Source: Serratia rubidaea
GTDB lineage: Bacteria > Pseudomonadota > Gammaproteobacteria > Enterobacterales > Enterobacteriaceae
Direction: 5' to 3'
Length of the DNA: 64,000 nt
Assembly (NCBI GenBank): GCA_901472405.1
Contig: LR590463.1
Coordinates: 3,038,001 to 3,102,000, forward strand
Positions 19,228 through 28,791 of this stretch are shown here, in pieces (the first letter of the stretch is position 1; every line of letters begins with the position of its first letter). The position numbers and the translations under genes were made by a program. The notes under the pieces were generated by a model, which saw nothing but the letters and a program-made list of their open reading frames with translations, was not told the origin of the DNA and made no database searches.

Positions 19228-20145
19228 ATGATCATTCGCCCAAACCAACACTGGTTTTTGCGCCTGTTTGACTGGCGCGGCTCGGTGTTGTCAAAAATAA
19301 CCTTTCGCCTGGGATTAAATGTCCTGATGTCGATTATCGCCATTGCCTTTTATCAATGGTATGAGCAATTCGGCATCCATTTAACCGTCGCCCCGTTCAG
19401 CCTGCTGGGGATCGCCATCGCCATTTTTCTCGGCTTTCGCAACAACGCCAGCTATAGCCGCTTTGTTGAGGCGCGCATGCTGTGGGGCACGCTGCTGATT
19501 GCCGAGCGCACCCTGCTGCGCCAGTTGCAAAACCTGCTGCCGGAAGAGAAAACGCTGCACCGCCATATCACCCAGTATCTGATCGCCTTTAGCTGGAGCC
19601 TGAAGCACCAGCTGCGCCACACCGACGCCACCGCCGATTTGTACCGTATTCTGCCGAAATCGGCGTTTGCGGAGGTCAACGCCAGCCCGATGCCAACCAA
19701 CCGCATCCTGCTGCTGCTCGGCCATGAAATCGGCCAGCTGCGTCAGGCCGGCCGGCTCAGCGACGTCACCTACAAGATGCTGGATAATAAACTCGACGAG
19801 CTTGCCCACGTGCTCGGCGGCTGCGAACGCATCGCCAATACGCCGGTGCCGTTTGCCTATACCCTGATTCTGCAGCGCACCGTATATCTGTTCTGCACCC
19901 TGCTGCCCTTTGCGCTGGTGGCCGACCTGCACTATATGACGCCGTTTGTCTCGGTGTTTATCTCCTACACCTTCCTGTCCTGGGACTCGCTGGCCGAAGA
20001 GCTGGAAGATCCGTTCGGCACCACCGCCAACGACCTGCCGCTCAGCGCCATCTGCAACAGCATCGAGCGCAGCCTGATGGAAATGAACGATCAGCAGCCG
20101 CTGCCGGCGCTGCATAAACCGGATCGCTACTTCAACCTGACCTGA
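19228..20145 (+). CDS. bestrophin-family membrane channel (YneE-like)
   Basis: A 305-residue inner-membrane protein of the bestrophin/RFP-TM group. Marks: MIIRPNQHWFLRLFDWRGSV, PFSLLGIAIAIFLGFRNNAS, RFVEARMLWGTLL, PFAYTLILQRTVYLFC, and the acidic EELEDPFGTTANDLPL near the C-terminus, which corresponds to the Ca-binding region of eukaryotic bestrophins. Prokaryotic members are pentameric ion channels, and the Klebsiella protein conducts cations. Stands alone on the + strand and ends at a bidirectional terminator shared with moaE. The 203 bases upstream (19025-19227) are AT-rich and hold only its promoter region. Confidence 0.9.
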   Translation: MIIRPNQHWFLRLFDWRGSVLSKITFRLGLNVLMSIIAIAFYQWYEQFGIHLTVAPFSLLGIAIAIFLGFRNNASYSRFVEARMLWGTLLIAERTLLRQLQNLLPEEKTLHRHITQYLIAFSWSLKHQLRHTDATADLYRILPKSAFAEVNASPMPTNRILLLLGHEIGQLRQAGRLSDVTYKMLDNKLDELAHVLGGCERIANTPVPFAYTLILQRTVYLFCTLLPFALVADLHYMTPFVSVFISYTFLSWDSLAEELEDPFGTTANDLPLSAICNSIERSLMEMNDQQPLPALHKPDRYFNLT

Positions 20146-20156
20146 CGCTCAACGGT

Positions 20157-20183
20157 AAAAAAGCCTGTAACACAGGCTTTTTT
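20157..20183. terminator. bidirectional rho-independent terminator
   Basis: AAGCCTGT/ACAGGCTT stem around a three-base loop, flanked by runs of A on the left and T on the right, so it can work on both strands. Lies between the converging bestrophin and moaE genes and overlaps the moaE stop region. Confidence 0.9.
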
Positions 20184-20633
20184 ATCGCCAGCGTTCAGCG
20201 GCGAGGCGATCTTTCTCCCGGGTGGCGACCCAGCGGTCACCCTGCGCGGTGGCCTCGCGCTTCCAGAACGGCGCACGGGTTTTCAGCTGATCCATAATAA
20301 ACTCCGCGGCGAGAAAGGCGCTCTCGCGGTGGCCGCTGCTGACGCCGACCAGCACAATCTCCTCGCCGGCCGGCAGTTCGCCCACGCGATGCACCACCAC
20401 CACCCGCCCCAGCCACCAGCGGCCGCGCGCCTGCGCCACGATCTCCGCCAGCGCTTTTTCCGTCATACCGGGTAATGCTCCAGCGTCAGCGCGTTAACCG
20501 CGCTGCCCAGATTGGCGCTGCGCACCTTGCCGACGAAGGTCACGACCGCACCGTCGTCGTCCGACGCCGACAGCCACTGATGTTCCTGCGCCAGATCGAA
20601 ACGCGCGGCGCCCACCACGATTTTATCCTGCAT
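20182..20633 (-). CDS. moaE: molybdopterin synthase large subunit MoaE, frameshifted
   Basis: Catalytic subunit that, with MoaD thiocarboxylate, adds two sulfurs to cPMP to make molybdopterin. The frame is split: the N-terminal part starts at ATG 20633 (MQDKIVVGAARFDLAQEHQW, VVTFVGKVRSANLGSAVNAL, LEHYP) and the C-terminal part starts GMTEKALAEIVAQARGRW. Restoring one G in CCCGGT (expected CCCGGGT) near 20470 joins them into about 150 residues, normal for MoaE. Contains VVVVHRVGELPAGEEIVLVG and PFWKRE, the active-site lysine region. It follows moaD without a gap. Confidence 0.88.
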
Positions 20634-20634
20634 C

Positions 20635-20880
20635 TCAGCCCCCGGTTACCGGCGGGTAAAACGCCACTTCATCGCCGGCGCGCACCGCGTGTTCAAAAGG
20701 CACCAGAGTCTGATTCACCGCCGCCAGCAAATTATCGCTCTCCAGCGCCAGCGCCCAACGTTCGCCGCGGGCCAGCAGCGCCTGACGCAGCCCTTCCACC
20801 GTGGCGTAATCGGCGGGCAGCTGCAGGCGGCTGCAGCCCACCAGCTCGCGCACCTGGGCAAAAAACAGAATATCGATCAT
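20635..20880 (-). CDS. moaD: molybdopterin synthase sulfur carrier MoaD
   Basis: An 81-residue ubiquitin-fold protein ending in the diagnostic Gly-Gly (FYPPVTGG), which is adenylated and converted to the thiocarboxylate sulfur donor for MoaE. Starts MIDILFFAQVRELVGC, a typical MoaD first strand. Seventeen bases separate it from moaA upstream, and moaE begins immediately after its stop. Confidence 0.93.
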   Translation of the reverse strand: MIDILFFAQVRELVGCSRLQLPADYATVEGLRQALLARGERWALALESDNLLAAVNQTLVPFEHAVRAGDEVAFYPPVTGG

Positions 20881-20897
20881 GATGACTCTCCAATAAA

Positions 20898-21883
20898 TTA
20901 TCCGCCGATAAACGACAGGTTCTGCGTAATACCGGTGTTGCCCTGATGCAGAAAGTGCGTCTGCTTTTTCTGCCGCAGGCTGTCGGCAATCCGCGCCTGC
21001 AGCGCCTGCTGCTGGTCGTCGGACTGTAATAAATCACGCAGGGAAACGCCGCCGTCGCCGAACAGGCACAGGTGCAGTTTCCCCAGCGCGGAGACGCGCA
21101 GCCGGTTGCAGCTGGCGCAGAAGTTGTTTTCATACGGCATGATCAGGCCAATCTGCCCCTGATAATCGGGATGGGCGAAGATCTGCGCCGGGCCGGCGCT
21201 GCGCTCCCGCGGCTGCCGTTGCCAGCCCATGGCGAGCAGGCGGTCACGGATCGTGGCGCCCGAAATATGGTGGCGGCGGAACAGCTCACGCCCTTCGCCG
21301 GTTTCCATCAGCTCGATAAAGCGCAGCTGAATCGGCCGGGTTTTAATCCATTCCAGGAAGGTATGCAGGCTGTGGTGATTCACATCCTTCATCAGCACAG
21401 TGTTGACCTTCACCTGCGCAAAACCGGCGCTGAACGCGGCGTCGATGCCGTCCATCACCTGTCTGAATTTGTCCTGGCCGGTAATGGCATAAAACTGATT
21501 GGCGTCCAGACTGTCGAGGCTGACGTTAACCGAGGTCAGCCGGCGTCGCGCCAGCGGGCCACATCGCGCGCCATGCGGTAGCCGTTGGTGGTCATGGCGA
21601 TCTGCCGGATCGCCGGATTGTCGCTGACCGCGGCGATAATCTCGCAAAAGTCCCGACGCAGCGAAGGTTCGCCGCCGGTCAGGCGGACTTTTTCCGTGCC
21701 GGCGGCGGCAAACGCCCGCGTTACCCGGCGGATTTCATCGAGCGTCAGAAAGCTTTTGTTATTCCCCTGCGCCGGGCGGTAACCGTCGGGCAGGCAATAA
21801 CGACAGCGAAAGTTACATACATCGGTAATCGACAGGCGCAAATAGTAGAACTTGCGTTCCCAGGGGTCGGTAAAGTGTGTCAT
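20898..21883 (-). CDS. moaA: GTP 3',8-cyclase MoaA, frameshifted
   Basis: Radical-SAM enzyme for the first step of molybdenum cofactor synthesis. The first frame (from ATG 21883) holds the SAM-cluster motif [12 protein letters not shown] and [13 protein letters not shown], ending at RWRDAG. The second continues [33 protein letters not shown] and the second [4Fe-4S] cysteines in [20 protein letters not shown]. One C is missing near 21540 (GGCTG for GGCCTG). The C-terminus ends in Gly-Gly (LSFIGG), needed for GTP handling. Restored length about 328. No moaB or moaC follows; moaD and moaE do. Confidence 0.93.
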
Positions 21884-21983
21884 CTGCCCTACCTCGCAAA
21901 AACAGTGAAAAGAAAGCGTCGGCGCGGAACACGATGACGCGGCAGGCGCGTTGCGCCGGACCAGAACGGCCCGGCGCGGCTTA

Positions 21984-22130
21984 TTAGTGACTCTTCATAC
22001 CGGCGGCGACCATCAGCAGTTTAAATACCGATGCCACCACCCCCAGCGCCAGTACGCTGGCGCCCCAAATCACCACCATCCACATCATCCTCCGCCACAG
22101 GGCGGGAGAACTCTCTACGGCAGGTTTCAT
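21984..22130 (-). CDS. DUF2474 small membrane protein of the bd oxidase
   Basis: A 48-residue single-helix protein, 15 bases after cydB in the same direction. It reads basic/Trp start ([20 protein letters not shown]), a glycine/valine-rich membrane helix and a short polar tail. Small DUF2474 proteins accompany CioAB-type oxidases much as CydX accompanies CydAB and probably stabilise the haem site. A ribosome site (GAGGAGATAACCC) precedes the ATG. Confidence 0.82.
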   Translation of the reverse strand: MKPAVESSPALWRRMMWMVVIWGASVLALGVVASVFKLLMVAAGMKSH

Positions 22131-22145
22131 GCGGGTTATCTCCTC

Positions 22146-23156
22146 TTAGTGGTAGCCTTCATCCGGTTTGATTTTTCCGCGGAACACGTAGTAGCTCCAA
22201 CAGGTATACGCCAGAATCACCGGGATAATCAGCAGGCCGCCCACCAGCATAAAGCCCTGACTCTGCGGCGGTGACGCCGCCTGCCAGATGGAGATGGACG
22301 GCGGAATGATGTTCGGCCAGATGCTGATGCCAAGGCCGCTGAAGCCGAGGAAAATCAGCCCCAACGTCAACATAAACGGCCCGAAACTGGCGCGGCGGCT
22401 ATAGGCCGAGCGCACAATCCCCCAGGCCGCCGCCAGCACCAGCAGCGGCACCGGCAGGAACCAGAACAGGTTCGGCGTGCTGAACCAGCGCGCGGCGATA
22501 TCCGCGTGGCTCAGCGGCGTCCAGATGCTGATCGCGGCGATGGCGGCCAACAGCGCCAGCGTCAGCGGGATCGCCAGCTGCGACATCTTGCGGTGCAGCC
22601 CGCCCTCGGTTTTCATAATCAGCCAGGTGCAGCCCAGCAGCGCATAGGCGATCACCAGCCCCAGGCCGCAGAACAGCGGGAACGGCGCCAGCCAGCTCAG
22701 CGTCGAGCCGGCATAGCTGCGGCCGCTGACCGCAAAGCCGTTCAGCAGCGCGCCGACGGCGACGCCCTGGCTGAAGGTGGCGACGATCGAGCCGACGATA
22801 AACGCCTTATCCCAGAACGGACGGTGTTCCGGCGTGGCCTTGAAGCGGAACTCAAAGGCGACGCCGCGGAAAATCAGCCCCACCAGCATCACGGTCAGCG
22901 GGATAGACAGCGCGTCGATAATCACCGCATAGGCCAGCGGGAAAGCGCCGTACAGCGCCGCGCCGCCCAGCACCAGCCAGGTTTCGTTGCCGTCCCACAC
23001 CGGCGCCACGGTGTTCACCATCATGTCGCGCTCAACCGGGTTTTTATTGAACGGGAACAGGATGCCGATCCCCAGATCAAAACCGTCCATAACGATGTAC
23101 ATCAAGGTGGCGAACACGATGATGGCAAACCAGATAATTGACAGATCGATACCCAT
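22146..23156 (-). CDS. cytochrome bd-type quinol oxidase subunit II
   Basis: A 336-residue inner-membrane partner of subunit I, eight or more hydrophobic helices. Marks: MGIDLSIIWFAIIVFATLMYIVMDGFDLGIG, then MVNTVAPVWDGNETWLVLGG, RGVAFEFRFK and a C-terminal ILAYTCWSYYVFRGK. Length and sequence fit CioB/CydB of the short-loop class. One base separates its ATG from the stop of subunit I, so co-translation is likely. Reduces O2 to water together with subunit I without pumping protons. Confidence 0.93.
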   Translation of the reverse strand: MGIDLSIIWFAIIVFATLMYIVMDGFDLGIGILFPFNKNPVERDMMVNTVAPVWDGNETWLVLGGAALYGAFPLAYAVIIDALSIPLTVMLVGLIFRGVAFEFRFKATPEHRPFWDKAFIVGSIVATFSQGVAVGALLNGFAVSGRSYAGSTLSWLAPFPLFCGLGLVIAYALLGCTWLIMKTEGGLHRKMSQLAIPLTLALLAAIAAISIWTPLSHADIAARWFSTPNLFWFLPVPLLVLAAAWGIVRSAYSRRASFGPFMLTLGLIFLGFSGLGISIWPNIIPPSISIWQAASPPQSQGFMLVGGLLIIPVILAYTCWSYYVFRGKIKPDEGYH

Positions 23157-23157
23157 C

Positions 23158-24561
23158 TCAGTTTCTCCCTTGCGGCGAATTTAACGGATCCTGCACCGCA
23201 GACAGCGGACGCGCCGGCGTGCCGGCGCCCGGTTCATCGTCATGCTGCTCCGGGCCTTTTTTAATCAGACGCATCAGGTACACATAGCCGATGCCGAACA
23301 CCGAGCAGTACACCAGCAGGAAGGCCAGCAGGCTGAACGTCATATGCATATCGCCGTGCGCGGACACCGCATCGCGGGTGCGCTGCACGCCGTACACCAC
23401 CCACGGCTGGCGGCCAATTTCGGTGGTGAACCAGCCGGCCAGCAGCGCCAGCAGCCCGGACGGCCCCATCAGCAGGGCGAACCACAGGAACGGCCGCGAC
23501 TGATACAGCCGGCCGCGCCAGCGCAGCCAGGCGCTGACCACGCCGAGCAGAATCATCAGCATGCCCAGCCCGGCCATCACGCGGAATGACCAGAAGATAA
23601 TGGTGGAGTTCGGGCGATCCTCTTTCGGGAAGCTCTTCAGCGCCGGCACCTGCTTATCCAGGCTGTGGGTTAGGATCAGGCTGCCGAGGTACGGAATTTC
23701 CAGTTTGTACTTGGTGGTCTCCTGGTCCATATCCGGCACGCCGAACAGCACCAGCGGGGTCGCCTCACCCGGCGGGTTTTCCCAGTGGCCTTCAATCGCG
23801 GCGATTTTCGCCGGCTGATGCTCCAGGGTATTCAGACCGTGCGCATCGCCGATCATCGCCTGAACCGGCGCGACGATCAGCGCCATCCACAGCGCCATTG
23901 AGAACATTTTGCGGATCGCCGGGGTGTCATTGCCGCGCAGCAGGTGCCAGGCCGCCGACGCGCCGACAAAGAACGCGCTGGACAGGAAAGCGGCGGTGGA
24001 CATATGCAGCAGCCGGTAAGGGAACGACGGGTTGAAGATAATCTTCAGCCAGTCGACCGGCACCACGATGCCGTTTTCGATCGCATAGCCCTGCGGCGTA
24101 TGCATCCAGCTGTTGGACGCGAGGATCCAGAAGGTGGAGATCAGCGTGCCGAGCGCCACCATGCAGGTGGCGAAAAAGTGCAGCCCGCGCCCCACCCGGT
24201 GCCAGCCGAACAGCATCACGCCGAGGAAGCCGGCCTCCAGGAAGAAGGCGGTGAGCACTTCATAGGTCAGCAGCGGCCCGGTAATGCTGCCGGCGAACTG
24301 GGAAAAACCGCTCCAGTTGGTGCCGAACTGGTAGGCCATCACCAGACCGGACACCACCCCCATGCCAAAGTTGACCGCAAAGATCTTCGACCAGAAGTGG
24401 TACAGTTCGCGGTAGGTTTCATTACGCGTTTTCAGCCACAGGCCTTCCAATACCGCCAGAAAACTCGCCAGCCCGATGGTGATGGCCGGAAAAATAATAT
24501 GGAAGGAAACAGTAAAGGCAAACTGTATCCTCGCCAGATAAAAGGCATCTAATCCAAACAT
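23158..24561 (-). CDS. cytochrome bd-type quinol oxidase subunit I, short Q-loop (CioA-like)
   Basis: A 467-residue inner-membrane haem protein. Helix I has the haem-ligand His region (ARIQFAFTVSFHIIFPAITIG), a second ligand set is in HLLRGNDTPAIRKMF/WMALIVAPVQAMIGDAHG, and the quinone loop lies after LEHQPAKIAAIEGHWE. It is about 55 residues shorter than E. coli CydA, as expected for a short Q-loop, the class that includes the cyanide-insensitive oxidases. Followed by subunit II and DUF2474. A molybdoenzyme gene lies upstream on the same strand across a 162-base gap with two short hairpins (24.66-24.72 kb). Confidence 0.92.
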   Translation of the reverse strand: MFGLDAFYLARIQFAFTVSFHIIFPAITIGLASFLAVLEGLWLKTRNETYRELYHFWSKIFAVNFGMGVVSGLVMAYQFGTNWSGFSQFAGSITGPLLTYEVLTAFFLEAGFLGVMLFGWHRVGRGLHFFATCMVALGTLISTFWILASNSWMHTPQGYAIENGIVVPVDWLKIIFNPSFPYRLLHMSTAAFLSSAFFVGASAAWHLLRGNDTPAIRKMFSMALWMALIVAPVQAMIGDAHGLNTLEHQPAKIAAIEGHWENPPGEATPLVLFGVPDMDQETTKYKLEIPYLGSLILTHSLDKQVPALKSFPKEDRPNSTIIFWSFRVMAGLGMLMILLGVVSAWLRWRGRLYQSRPFLWFALLMGPSGLLALLAGWFTTEIGRQPWVVYGVQRTRDAVSAHGDMHMTFSLLAFLLVYCSVFGIGYVYLMRLIKKGPEQHDDEPGAGTPARPLSAVQDPLNSPQGRN

Positions 24562-24723
24562 TGTTCACCCCTGAGTATCACCATTATGATCGTTTGATAA
24601 GCCATGCGTTTTATTGCTATTCCAGGTTGCGGCGCTTGCCAGGTAAAAGCGGGCCGCAGCCTGATGGCCGCAGACCGCCGTGCGGCACAAAGCCCTCCCC
24701 ACGCCGGCGGCGTGAGGAATGCC

Positions 24724-27039
24724 TTATGCAATCCGTTGAGTTGTTTTGCTTGCCGTGCGGGTAATCTTCACCGGAACCGATTTGGAGGTGGGGGTGCCGG
24801 TACCGTCGCCGATGCTGTTCATCGGCACCAGCGGGTTGGTTTCCGGGTAATAGGCGGCCAGATTGCCGCGGGGAATGGCGTAGCTCACCAGTTTGAAACC
24901 GCTGACCACGCGCTTCACGCCGTCGTTCCAGATGGTTTCAATATCCACCAGCTCACCGGCCTGATAGCCGGCCGCGGCGATATCCTCCGGGTTCATAAAC
25001 AGCACTTCACGCTGGCCGTACACGCCGCGGTAGCGATCATCCAGGCCGTAGATGGTGGTGTTGTACTGGTCATGGGAGCGCAACGTCTGCAGGACGAACG
25101 GCACCTCCTGCTGCGCTGCCAACTGCGGGAACAGCGTGGCCGGCAGCGGCGCATGGCTGAACTGCGCCTTGCCTGACGGCGTCCGGAAGCGCAGCTCGGC
25201 AGCCGCGTTGCCCAGGTAGAAGCCCCCCGGCAGCTCGCACTTGCGGTTAAAGTCGTCAAAGCCCGGAATGGTGGCGGCGATATGGTCGCGGATTTTGTTG
25301 TAATCCCCGGCCAGTTCAAGCCAGTTGATGGTCGGCGTGTTGCCGACCGCCGCGTTGGCGATACCGGCGACGATCGCCGTTTCCGAACGCTGGCTGTCAG
25401 ACAATGGTTTACCGATGCCCTCGGAGGCGTGCACCATGCTGAAGGAATCTTCCACCGTAACGAACTGCCTGCCGCCGGCCTGAATATCCTGCTCGGTGCG
25501 CCCCAGCGCCGGCAGAATCAGCGCGTCTTTTTTACCGGTCACCAGATGGCTGCGGTTAAGCTTGGTGCTGATATGCACCGTCAGGTCGCAGTTGCGCAGC
25601 GCCTCTTCCGTACGCCGGCTGTCGGGCGCCGCCGCGGCCAGGTTGCCGCCCAGCGCGATCAGCACTTTCACCTCGCCGCGCAGCATGGCGCTCAGCGCGT
25701 CCACCGTATTGTGGCCGTGGGCGCGCGGCGGCGCAAAGCCAAAGTGCGCGCCGAGGCTGTCCAGAAAGGCGGCCGGCGGCTGTTCATCAATGCCCATCGT
25801 GCGGTTGCCCTGCACGTTGCTGTGGCCGCGTACCGGGCACAGGCCGGCGCCCGGTTTGCCCAGTTGGCCGAACAGCAGCTGCAGATTGACGATCTCGCGC
25901 ACCGTCGCCAGCGAATGTTTATGCTGGGTGATGCCCATCGCCCAGGTGCAGATCACCCGCTCGGCGTGCTGATAAATCTGCGCCGCCTCGCGGATCTGCG
26001 CCTCGCTCAGGCCGGACTGACGCTCGATAAACGCCCAGTCGGTGTCCGCCACCTCCTGCAGATAGCGCTCTACGCCCGCGGTATGCTCGGCGATAAACTG
26101 CGCGTCGAACAGGCCGGACTTGCCGGCATCGACGCGCGCACGGTGGGTTTCCGCCAGCGCTTTCACCATGCCGCGCACCACCGCCATATCACCGCCAAGG
26201 TTCGGCTGGTAATAGCGGTGGCTGATTTCGCCGGCCAACGGCGTCACCACTTCCAGCGGTTTTTGCGGGTCGGCAAAGCGCTCCAGTCCGCGCTCACGCA
26301 GCGTATTAAAGGTGACGATGCGCGCGCCGTGCTCGGCGGCGTGGCGCAGGCTGTGCAGCATGCGCGGGTGGTTGGTGCCGGGGTTTTGTCCGAACACAAA
26401 GATGCCGTCCGCCTGGTCAAAATCGTCCAGATGGATGGTGCCCTTGCCCACCCCCAGGCTTTGCTGCATGCCGTAGCCGCTGGCTTCGTGGCACATATTG
26501 GAACAGTCGGGGAAGTTATTGGTGCCGAGCACCCGGCCGAACAGCTGGTACAGCCAGGAGGCCTCATTGCTGGCGCGCCCGGAAGTGTACAGCTCCAGCT
26601 GGTTCGGATTATCCATCCCTTTAATGTGTTGACCGATCAGGGCGAAGGCGTCATCCCAACTAATGGGTTCATAATGGTCGGTAGCGCGGTTATAGCGCAT
26701 CGGCTCGGTCACCCGGCCCTGATATTCCAGAAAATAGTCGCTTTCCAGATACAGGCGGCTGACGCGGTGCGCGGCGAAGAACTCTCTGTCGACGTGACGC
26801 CGCGTCGCTTCCCAGGTCACCGCTTTGGCGCCGTTCTCACAGAAGCTGAAGGTGCTTTTATTATCGTCGCCCCAGGCGCAGCCCGGGCAGTCAAACCCTT
26901 TGGATTTATTCATCCGCATCAGGTTGACCATATTTTTCAGCGCTTGTTTGCTATCAAAAACAAACCGCGTGGTGGCTTCCAGTGAGCCCCAACCGCCCGC
27001 GGCCGCTTTATACGGCTTTATTTTTGATTTGAATTTCAT
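24724..27039 (-). CDS. FdhF/YdeP-family molybdopterin oxidoreductase, copy 1
   Basis: A 771-residue cytosolic bis-MGD enzyme of the formate dehydrogenase-H/YdeP group. The N-terminal iron-sulfur region is GFDCPGCAWGDD...FCENGAKA. The cofactor ligand sits in DCSNMCHEASGYGMQQSLG, where Cys takes the place of the selenocysteine of FdhF. Further marks: GQNPGTNHPRMLHSLR, CPVRGHSNVQGNRTMGI, LRSHDQYNTTIYGLDDRYRG and FKLVSYAIPRGNLAAYYPETN. No signal peptide. E. coli YdeP is linked to acid resistance, but the reaction is not established. Oriented with the bd oxidase; FdhD and MoaADE lie nearby. Confidence 0.9.
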   Translation of the reverse strand: MKFKSKIKPYKAAAGGWGSLEATTRFVFDSKQALKNMVNLMRMNKSKGFDCPGCAWGDDNKSTFSFCENGAKAVTWEATRRHVDREFFAAHRVSRLYLESDYFLEYQGRVTEPMRYNRATDHYEPISWDDAFALIGQHIKGMDNPNQLELYTSGRASNEASWLYQLFGRVLGTNNFPDCSNMCHEASGYGMQQSLGVGKGTIHLDDFDQADGIFVFGQNPGTNHPRMLHSLRHAAEHGARIVTFNTLRERGLERFADPQKPLEVVTPLAGEISHRYYQPNLGGDMAVVRGMVKALAETHRARVDAGKSGLFDAQFIAEHTAGVERYLQEVADTDWAFIERQSGLSEAQIREAAQIYQHAERVICTWAMGITQHKHSLATVREIVNLQLLFGQLGKPGAGLCPVRGHSNVQGNRTMGIDEQPPAAFLDSLGAHFGFAPPRAHGHNTVDALSAMLRGEVKVLIALGGNLAAAAPDSRRTEEALRNCDLTVHISTKLNRSHLVTGKKDALILPALGRTEQDIQAGGRQFVTVEDSFSMVHASEGIGKPLSDSQRSETAIVAGIANAAVGNTPTINWLELAGDYNKIRDHIAATIPGFDDFNRKCELPGGFYLGNAAAELRFRTPSGKAQFSHAPLPATLFPQLAAQQEVPFVLQTLRSHDQYNTTIYGLDDRYRGVYGQREVLFMNPEDIAAAGYQAGELVDIETIWNDGVKRVVSGFKLVSYAIPRGNLAAYYPETNPLVPMNSIGDGTGTPTSKSVPVKITRTASKTTQRIA

Positions 27040-27179
27040 AATTGTCTCGATATCTTTTTAATAAATAGCCGGCCGCTAGCTAATCAATATTTTAGTTATT
27101 TAATGTCGGCTATTTCTGCGATGTGAAATTATTTTACCTCCGGGCAACATACCGTCAAATTGGTTGGTTTTATTGCGCA

Positions 27180-27194
27180 ATAGATACAATCTAT
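27180..27194. promoter_or_regulatory. OxyR-like half motif and ATTGCGCAAT palindrome upstream of DyP gene
   Basis: ATAG-N7-CTAT, the half unit of the OxyR motif, directly abutting the perfect palindrome ATTGCGCAAT at 27172-27181. Both lie in the 315-base divergent region (27040-27354) between a molybdoenzyme and a peroxidase gene. The second half of a full OxyR site is not present, so this is suggestive only. Nothing else firm is visible in the region. Confidence 0.3.
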
Positions 27195-27354
27195 CACGCA
27201 CCCTGTTAAGTTCTGTTATTGTGGCTGTAACGGATATGTTGATGCTGACACCATAAAGTAAAATGCCGGTTTCCTATTCAGCCGGGCCTTTGGCACTCGC
27301 CACTTTTTACTTCTAAAATATCAGGTGCATTCTCACTTTTACGGCAAAGGACTC

Positions 27355-28320
27355 ATGAACAACAATTACGATGATTCACAAGCAGTTTTTAGCCCGGTGA
27401 CGCGCAGCGCCATCTTTATTGTCGCCACCCTCAACGCCGCGCCCGAGCACTACGCCACGGTGCGCGACTGGTGCGCCGACGTCGCTGCGCTGGTGCGTTC
27501 GGTGGGGAAAAGAGCGCCGGCCGGGAAGTTGTCCTGCGTCTGCGGCTTCGGCTCGACCGCCTGGAACACGCTGTTCGGCCAGCCGCGCCCGGCGCAGCTG
27601 CACCCGTTCCGCGAGATCGGCGCCGGCGGCCGCGTCGCCGTCGCTACGCCGGGAGACATCCTGCTGCATATTCGCGCCGACGATATGGATCTCTGTTTTG
27701 AACTGGCGACTCAGCTGCTGGATAAACTGGGCGACGCCGTCAGCGTCGTCGATGAGGTGCACGGCTTCCGCTACTTCGACCAGCGCGCGATGATCGGCTT
27801 CGTCGACGGCACGGAAAACCCGGAAGGCCGCGAAGCCGCCGCGTTTACGGTGATCGGTGAAGAAGACGCCGAGTTTGCCGGCGGCAGCTACGCGCTGGTG
27901 CAGAAGTATCTGCACGATATGACCGGCTGGAACGCCCTGAGCGTGGAGCAGCAGGAAGGCATTATCGGCCGTCACAAGCAGTCCAATATCGAACTAGACG
28001 AGGAGGTAAAGCCCTCCTCCTCCCACAGCTCGCTCACCACCCTTGAAGATGAGCACGGCAACGAGGTGAAAATCCTGCGCGACAACATGCCGTTCGGCCG
28101 GCCGGGCATGCGCGAGTTCGGCACCTACTTTATCGGCTATGCGCGTTCGCCGGAACCGATTGAACAGATGCTGGAAAATATGTTTGTCGGCCGCCCGGAA
28201 GGCAATTATGACCGGCTGCTCGACTTCAGCCGCGCGGTGACCGGCAGCCTGTTCTTTATCCCGTCGGCTACGCTGTTAGAACAGCTGGCGACGCGCACCA
28301 ATACGCCTCAGCTGCACTAA
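27355..28320 (+). CDS. DyP-type haem peroxidase (YfeX-like)
   Basis: A 321-residue cytosolic dye-decolourising peroxidase. The catalytic signature GFVDGTENPEG at about residue 147 supplies the distal Asp. An Arg in the LRDNMPFGRPGMREFGTYFIGYARS block is the distal partner, and GRHKQSNIEL holds the proximal haem-ligand His. No Tat signal, so cytoplasmic, as in YfeX. AAGGA at 27346 sets ATG 27355; an earlier in-frame start is unsupported. Flanked on both sides by FdhF/YdeP-type molybdoenzymes, the left one divergent and the right one colinear after a 471-base gap. Confidence 0.93.
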   Translation: MNNNYDDSQAVFSPVTRSAIFIVATLNAAPEHYATVRDWCADVAALVRSVGKRAPAGKLSCVCGFGSTAWNTLFGQPRPAQLHPFREIGAGGRVAVATPGDILLHIRADDMDLCFELATQLLDKLGDAVSVVDEVHGFRYFDQRAMIGFVDGTENPEGREAAAFTVIGEEDAEFAGGSYALVQKYLHDMTGWNALSVEQQEGIIGRHKQSNIELDEEVKPSSSHSSLTTLEDEHGNEVKILRDNMPFGRPGMREFGTYFIGYARSPEPIEQMLENMFVGRPEGNYDRLLDFSRAVTGSLFFIPSATLLEQLATRTNTPQLH

Positions 28321-28355
28321 GGCGCGTCATAAATATTTCACGGAAATAATAAAAC

Positions 28356-28383
28356 GTGCAGCGTGTTACTCAACGCGCTGCAT
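28356..28383 (+). terminator. hairpin after DyP gene; rest of 471-base gap
   Basis: GCAGCGTGTT pairs with AACGCGCTGC around ACTC, ten pairs including one G-T. No T-run follows, so this is a weak terminator or mRNA-end stabiliser. From 28384 to 28791 the sequence is mixed AT-rich and GC-rich with no gene I can support. The molybdoenzyme downstream has its own ribosome site (AGGAG). Confidence 0.45.
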
Positions 28384-28791
28384 GCCAAAATAAAAATAAT
28401 TATTCGTTGCACGCCGCATTAATTTCACACCAGAGAATATCCGGGGAATATTTATTACCGCGACACCGGTTAATGATCGCAAAAAAAATAATCCCCCGGC
28501 GGCGCCCGCAAGCGCCCCATAAATATCCGAAGTTAATTCATTTTAACTTAACAGGAGACGGCTCAGCACACTATTACCCCGGCAAGGCGGCGTCTGCGCG
28601 GCCGCGTTACCGGTACAGCATTTATTACGGTCTGACCCCGCTCGCTCTGTTTCACCTGCGCAGAGCAAGACATGACGCACGCGTCATGTTCAGGCCGTAG
28701 TAAGTCGTGGTCGGTCTCCCGTCAAACGGCGCCGGCCAATGCATTCTCCCGCATAAAAATATCTCCCGCTACGAGGAGTTCAGGAGTTGAT

